Part shown: positions 6,501 to 8,974 of the stretch, piece after piece
Layout of the letters: every line of letters begins with the position of its first letter
Position numbering within the stretch: the first letter of the stretch is position 1
NCBI GenBank assembly: GCA_013203065.1
Contig: JABMQV010000164.1
Span: forward strand, 1-8,974
DNA length: 8,974 nucleotides
Reading direction: 5' to 3'
Origin: Desulfobacteraceae bacterium
Lineage (GTDB): Bacteria > Desulfobacterota > DSM-4660 > Desulfatiglandales > Desulfatiglandaceae
Notes under the pieces: model-generated
Databases searched by the model: none
The model's input: the letters and a program-made list of their open reading frames with translations, nothing else
Told to the model about the DNA's origin: nothing
Translations under genes and position numbers: made by a program

Positions 6501-8223
6501 AGAATCCCAGATAGACATCCTGGAAAAGATTATCGAGCGACTGAAGAATGATAAGGCCCTGTTTGATGCCCTCACCAAGGCCTTCATTTTCCAGGATATC
6601 GGGAGGGTCCCGGCACTCAGAGAGAAACACAAAGGTCAGATTAATCCGGCGGATCTCTCACAGGCCGGTGCCCTGATACTTGAAAAGGAAGAAATTGCCG
6701 AACGTCACCATCTCGATAAATGGGGAAAGGCCTGTTTGATTTTTTTGGTGAGGCACCATAGCCTTCTCCATCACATTATCCGGGGGGAATTTTCTTTCTC
6801 TGCAATCGGACAGGTCTTGAAGGCCGGCAGGAGAGACCTGTTTGAGGCCTTCTTTGTGTTCTCGCTGATCATGTTGTCATCCATCAGGGAAGATCTGATT
6901 CTCGAGGACCTGGCGAGTCGTCTGTTCTGGATGCGAAGGCTCTGTCATAAAGTGATTGAGGGTGAAACCGCACTTGAAGAACAATTGGACGAAATGTTTG
7001 CCATGAGGGGCTCCCTGTTTTTTGCCCTGGAAACCTGTCAGCAGGAAGGAATCCCGGAAGGGTTTACGTTGGCCCGATTTATGAACTCTGAGGGGTGGGA
7101 GGAACCGGAGAGGTTTGAGTGCATCAGGGCGGGCAGGATGATCTTCGCAATGGAACGTCTTTTCAGATTGCGGGGGATAAGATATGTAGGATTCCCTGAT
7201 ATTGCGCACTTGATACTCAAGGTCCCGTTGGAATTCATCTATAAGAAACGGAAGTTTGCCAGCATCGGATACCCAACCTTCGAAAAAGAGCTCTATGAGG
7301 CCTTTCGTATTTACAACACCATTCAAAGCCAGTCGGAGGATATGAGACATTTTGTCTTGGAGTTGCTTGTGGGCGACAAGGTCCGAATCTTCGGATATGA
7401 GAAGATAAGCGACTATCTGGGCTATGAAAACCAGGTCAAGCTCCTTCTGATAGGGTTAAGGGGAATCAAAAAAATCAGATCAGATGGCACAACAGTCTGC
7501 CTCAACTTCTTACGCCTGAGTGAAAAAATCGAAAGACGATATGAAGGGGTCAATGATTTCTTGAACAAGTTATCCATGGAAAAGCTCTGGCGGGATAATC
7601 AACAACTGAATAGCTTTTTTAAGGCAAAGACCGGCATTATCTTGGGGAAGGAGAAATTTCCCAATGTGCTTTCAATCGATTTCAAGGATCGCATCAATAT
7701 CTCCCAAAAAATATCCCATATGAAAACCATCGACAATCTTGAGCAGTTGAAGAATTATTTTCATTACAGTCTACGATCCTTGAGGAAACATCCCTTCCAT
7801 ACGGAAGATTACGAACTGGAGCTTGAGAGGGTATTTGAAGAAAGGCTCACAGAAATTACAGATATGATCCTGGAGCAGACAAAGAAAAAGATGGATCTTA
7901 CCAAAGACTTACGGGAACTCCACAACCTGGTAAAAGATCTCCTTGAGCTGTCCTGGGATATGGGTTTTTCAGACGAGCAGCGATATAGACTGAATGACCT
8001 TTATGAGTTGAGGAAAGATGGCCTGAAGCGGGAAAAGCTATCGGAAATCGATAGCGTCATTGAAACCATCCATGACGCAGGGGAATTAAAGGATTACTGG
8101 GACACCGTAAAATGGTATTTGCAGGGCAACCGCCGCTTCTTTGGTAAAGAATTTGAAAACCTCATCGCGAGGAAATTTGACGGCGCGAGGAGCCGGGTAA
8201 CGACGAAACCGCCTGTTCAATAG
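3508..8223 (+). CDS. Very large protein with degenerate GlnD-like HD region and N-terminal Rossmann/methyltransferase-like region
   Basis: The protein has 1571 residues from ATG 3508, or 1580 if GTG 3481 is used. It has no signal peptide and no obvious membrane segments, so it is probably cytoplasmic. I do not recognise it as a whole. Residues 150-405 look like a Rossmann-type fold: EIGILSH (155-161), RFVAIDS (178-184), LDLFIL (195-200), LLKPEGEVFIL (240-250) as in class I methyltransferases, and a closing strand GYMIIYLGQKKP (393-404). No GxGxG loop is visible. Residues 405-910 match nothing I know. Residues 912-1130 resemble the GlnD HD domain: GFILPEF (927-933), WHQYLTSPVTHY (H953), FQDIGR (1028-1033) where LHDIGK is usual, SQAGA (1051-1055) and VRHH (1081-1084). 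They end with LSSIR (1123-1127) where GlnD has VADIR, so metal ligands appear lost. No GlnD nucleotidyltransferase or clear ACT motif is seen. Residues from about 1412 on are charged and helical. Base use resembles the neighbours. A regulatory or scaffold role is inference. Confidence 0.85.
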   Translation: MDPTESLPTETLWKKDSFRFIKSDDYEAFGIDPSDIPVGTFAALKHPSYLSSRFGGNAYGFGFLEVYERLRPRDVELIQSIAVENPEDVKNHYKELNELYKKIGLLIRFSSQGKPYYLIPLHLISNTLTRIKARADEIGKIIGFDRKKYLKEHHEIGILSHRDNLILHELTLRFGEHRFVAIDSLEKLQTLDRKLDLFILTRDINEIILMENFSPLSRETPSKKRLEQYAVYILWKLHNLLKPEGEVFILAEHYTPKTNRTTKIIFKTAQEEKNFSLFSHIFKTKRKYKPRKRSVQANIFDFQKYLSDLYMEQEVVDRLLEGKRVEDMTLEQIEALPYLNFQLTYLPFEREQEKTWSKFLPIYFDEVFLRPLVPQSAKKEWKKRFSFSDYSPGYMIIYLGQKKPLNIPISKIKQEVMESSIVGCQPNLLAGHRNSFEYLIRTLRVLFNLKKGNFGDMPQVYVERLRQPLENKNRRFDALGDIIRLTDKIKRLERVRGYLNPDKIEGSRTRVLENLDALALFGFSHSELREIVYIVLGHTPLGRIISGKQNEKTLKPVTDLARTYDARPAINLLRYCRLMTMAETEAARGSELTHEQLAELFDLYEASVRIVTNRELEWDQLLDEKINAMGGVHNKITRKILMMMNLFEFLDTWPELREKGQMEKESMADYDDQKLARIENVIGLANTIEQFEEMYLQSDPLHLPAFYRKFLDIEFHGTGHIFERIASGHVFTLLWLTVNVARGGIINFNPILSDVERPDVDERARRVEQETGAINVGSLDYAVLREFSKQLYQNGSLFVMGTGFQLRTDTKTQALEIAYMDMDKDIARLESLSRKLKGRPVSQMPVADLKKLEFLFSNLESFYQSHVRVLEEKDSTLKMPARQNRWFRKSRELREYLRSSFMEVIFHPDSVYTDIDLLYGHTPTFLGFILPEFTALQTLDLSWHQYLTSPVTHYIITATRKFQALVTHDKEMFQDIDFLHRLAQKEFGPMATGTVGVTESQIDILEKIIERLKNDKALFDALTKAFIFQDIGRVPALREKHKGQINPADLSQAGALILEKEEIAERHHLDKWGKACLIFLVRHHSLLHHIIRGEFSFSAIGQVLKAGRRDLFEAFFVFSLIMLSSIREDLILEDLASRLFWMRRLCHKVIEGETALEEQLDEMFAMRGSLFFALETCQQEGIPEGFTLARFMNSEGWEEPERFECIRAGRMIFAMERLFRLRGIRYVGFPDIAHLILKVPLEFIYKKRKFASIGYPTFEKELYEAFRIYNTIQSQSEDMRHFVLELLVGDKVRIFGYEKISDYLGYENQVKLLLIGLRGIKKIRSDGTTVCLNFLRLSEKIERRYEGVNDFLNKLSMEKLWRDNQQLNSFFKAKTGIILGKEKFPNVLSIDFKDRINISQKISHMKTIDNLEQLKNYFHYSLRSLRKHPFHTEDYELELERVFEERLTEITDMILEQTKKKMDLTKDLRELHNLVKDLLELSWDMGFSDEQRYRLNDLYELRKDGLKREKLSEIDSVIETIHDAGELKDYWDTVKWYLQGNRRFFGKEFENLIARKFDGARSRVTTKPPVQ

Positions 8224-8242
8224 ACAACTGTGCTTAAGGGAT

Positions 8243-8252
8243 TTATCGATAA
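8243..8252. promoter_or_regulatory. Perfect 10-base palindrome TTATCGATAA, possible operator
   Basis: TTATCGATAA is self-complementary over all ten bases and lies 4 bases before a TTGACA box in the spacer ahead of the amidinotransferase-like gene. The position suits a regulator site, but only one copy is seen and the motif is short and AT-rich enough to occur by chance. I do not recognise it as the site of a known regulator. Confidence 0.25.
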
Positions 8253-8256
8253 GTGC

Positions 8257-8285
8257 TTGACATCTTGATTGACGTGTCTTTGAAA
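8257..8285 (+). promoter_or_regulatory. Possible sigma-70-type promoter with a poor -10
   Basis: TTGACA at 8257-8262 matches the -35 consensus fully. At a 17-base spacing the -10 candidate is TTGAAA (8280-8285), which matches TATAAT at only three positions. A second TTGACG at 8269-8274 has no good -10 either. The site would give the amidinotransferase-like gene its own transcript in addition to read-through from upstream. The poor -10 could mean activator dependence or simply a false call. Confidence 0.3.
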
Positions 8286-8287
8286 GA

Positions 8288-8310
8288 AAAGGGGTTATCA
8301 TGGTCCCTTT
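8288..8310 (+). other. Weak hairpin AAAGGG...CCCTTT in the spacer
   Basis: AAAGGG (8288-8293) can pair with CCCTTT (8305-8310), plus one G-T pair, over a 9- to 11-base loop. It is followed by AACCAACC rather than a T run, so it is not a convincing intrinsic terminator. Competing pairings exist (GGTTA with TAACC, ATGGT with ACCAT). It may be a weak attenuating or mRNA-stabilising structure, or chance. Confidence 0.2.
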
Positions 8311-8342
8311 AACCAACCATCGGAAGGTATATTCGGAAAGAA

Positions 8343-8349
8343 AGGAGGT
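8343..8349 (+). promoter_or_regulatory. Strong Shine-Dalgarno AGGAGGT for the amidinotransferase-like gene
   Basis: AGGAGGT is the strongest anti-16S match in the window, although it sits close to the start, with 4 bases between AGGAGG and ATG 8353. No ATG, GTG or TTG lies in this frame between the start and the in-frame TGA at 8281, so the start is well fixed. Confidence 0.7.
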
Positions 8350-8352
8350 AAG

Positions 8353-8974
8353 ATGGAGCAAAACACGAGAATCGTGAGTGTAAACAACGAATATGGGAGG
8401 CTCCATGATGCCTTTATCGGTATCGGAGACCAGGAAAATCTGATGGACCCCACCTATATGGACGCCCTGAAATGGCAGGATGCCAGAGGGATGAAGCGAT
8501 GCGAGAAATATGGTGGGAAACGCGTCATTGAGACCCGCCCGGAGGAGGCAAAGGTTCTGGGAAAGCAGCTTGACGGTCTGGCAAGTCTCCTTCAAGCGCG
8601 GGGGATCGAGATATTCAGGAGCATCCCTTTGAGATACCCGGAGGAAAAGACCTTTCTGGATGACATCCAGAAGGGGTATGTCAATCATGACGGGTGTAAT
8701 TTTTTTCTGACCATCGGGAATAACGTCATCCTGCTCAACAATCTCAGGACCCCCTGCCGGAGAAAGCGGGTCTGGGCCCTCCGGTCCGTTCTCGAACCGG
8801 TGTTAAAAAACAGCAACGCCCATTACGTGGCCATGCCCCCGTGCTCGCCCCACTATCTGGAAGATGATATCTATCTTGAACGGGGTGATGTCCTTGTGGA
8901 TGGATACGATGTCTTTGTGGGGTTCTCGGGAAATGCCACCAGCATCGCCGGGGCCGATTGGCTCCAGCAGTTTC
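8353..8974 (+). CDS. Amidinotransferase / arginine-deiminase-like protein (5' part, runs off the right edge)
   Basis: The first 207 residues are visible, with no stop before the window ends. The pattern fits the guanidino-group-modifying pentein fold, closest in my reading to glycine or inosamine-phosphate amidinotransferases, which move an amidino group from arginine. Evidence is the opening NEYGRLHDAFIG (12-23, compare SEYGRLxxVxVG); NHDGCNFFLTIGNNVILL (111-128), which aligns with the PRDxxxVxGNxIIEAPM segment; RRKRVWALRSVL (136-147); and YLERGDVLVDGYDVFVGFSG (174-193), which aligns with the EGGDVLxxGxDxFVGxS segment around a conserved aspartate (D179 here). The PRD and EAPM positions are changed (HDG, LLNN), so the substrate may differ from classical enzymes. 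The catalytic cysteine normally lies near the C-terminus, beyond this window, so activity cannot be judged. The gene starts 129 bases after the large gene and may be read from its own promoter. Confidence 0.78.
   Translation, partial: MEQNTRIVSVNNEYGRLHDAFIGIGDQENLMDPTYMDALKWQDARGMKRCEKYGGKRVIETRPEEAKVLGKQLDGLASLLQARGIEIFRSIPLRYPEEKTFLDDIQKGYVNHDGCNFFLTIGNNVILLNNLRTPCRRKRVWALRSVLEPVLKNSNAHYVAMPPCSPHYLEDDIYLERGDVLVDGYDVFVGFSGNATSIAGADWLQQF

Noticed and set aside
6877..7350. 157-codon open frame on the - strand inside the large gene
   Set aside because: It is an antisense shadow of the large frame, with no ribosome binding site context or motif that would support a gene.
3508..8223. Calling the large protein GlnD (PII uridylyltransferase)
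   Set aside because: No GSxxRxE...DxD nucleotidyltransferase motif and no clear ACT repeats are visible, the length is nearly twice that of GlnD, and the HD ligands are incomplete.
8288..8318. Intrinsic terminator after the large gene
   Set aside because: The AAAGGG/CCCTTT stem is short and is followed by AACCAACC instead of a T tract.
8300..8377. 25-codon frame (MVPLTNHRKVYSERK...) that overlaps the start of the amidinotransferase-like gene, with GGGG upstream; possible leader peptide
   Set aside because: It is too short, its ribosome binding site is poor, and the peptide has no run of regulatory codons. It also contains the Shine-Dalgarno of the real gene. Chance is the simpler explanation.
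8086..8688. 200-codon open frame on the - strand across the end of the large gene and the start of the amidinotransferase-like gene
   Set aside because: The + strand shows family motifs on the right and a continuous frame on the left. The antisense frame spans two genes and their spacer and has no recognisable motif.

Overview
The window reads as one co-directional stretch (all genes on the + strand) of a bacterial chromosome with moderate base composition. It is most likely from an anaerobic deltaproteobacterium (Desulfobacterota). That guess rests on three family-level hints: a branched-chain amino acid (LIV) type ABC transporter cluster with an acyl-CoA synthetase gene inside it; a LivM homologue whose N-terminus carries a CGNFKESY-type extension before the first membrane helix; and a LivF homologue ending in a basic SYKDVKSYKRRKRWL tail. 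The taxonomic call is recalled knowledge and inference, not proven by the window.

Region 1 (1-3443) holds the 3' end of an AMP-forming long-chain-type acyl-CoA synthetase, then two permease genes (livH-like, livM-like) and one ATPase gene (livF-like). The gaps are 19, 13 and 34 bases, so this is almost certainly one transcript. The second ATPase (LivG) and the periplasmic binding protein (LivK) are not in the window. LivG would be expected upstream of the synthetase; LivK is not between livM and livF. A reasonable reading is import of a branched-chain amino acid or a carboxylate/acyl compound, with CoA activation by the co-encoded synthetase.

Region 2 (3444-8223) is dominated by one very large reading frame, 1571 residues from the best start (ATG 3508). 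It begins 64 bases after livF and probably belongs to the same operon. I do not recognise the whole protein. Three parts can be argued: an N-terminal Rossmann or methyltransferase-like region (about residues 150-405); an unrecognised central region (about 405-910); and a region (about 912-1130) that resembles the HD domain of GlnD, the PII uridylyl-removing enzyme, with at least two metal-site positions apparently lost. A long helical C-terminus follows. No GlnD nucleotidyltransferase motif is visible, so it is not an ordinary GlnD. This is the most interesting object in the window.

Region 3 (8224-8974) has a 129-base spacer with a TTGACA box, a 10-base perfect palindrome and a weak hairpin, followed by a strong ribosome binding site. 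The 5' part of an amidinotransferase or arginine-deiminase-like (pentein fold) gene then runs off the right edge. Transporter, GlnD-HD-like protein and guanidino-group enzyme together suggest a nitrogen or amino acid theme, but that link is inference. No RNA genes, mobile elements, CRISPR arrays or large repeats were seen.
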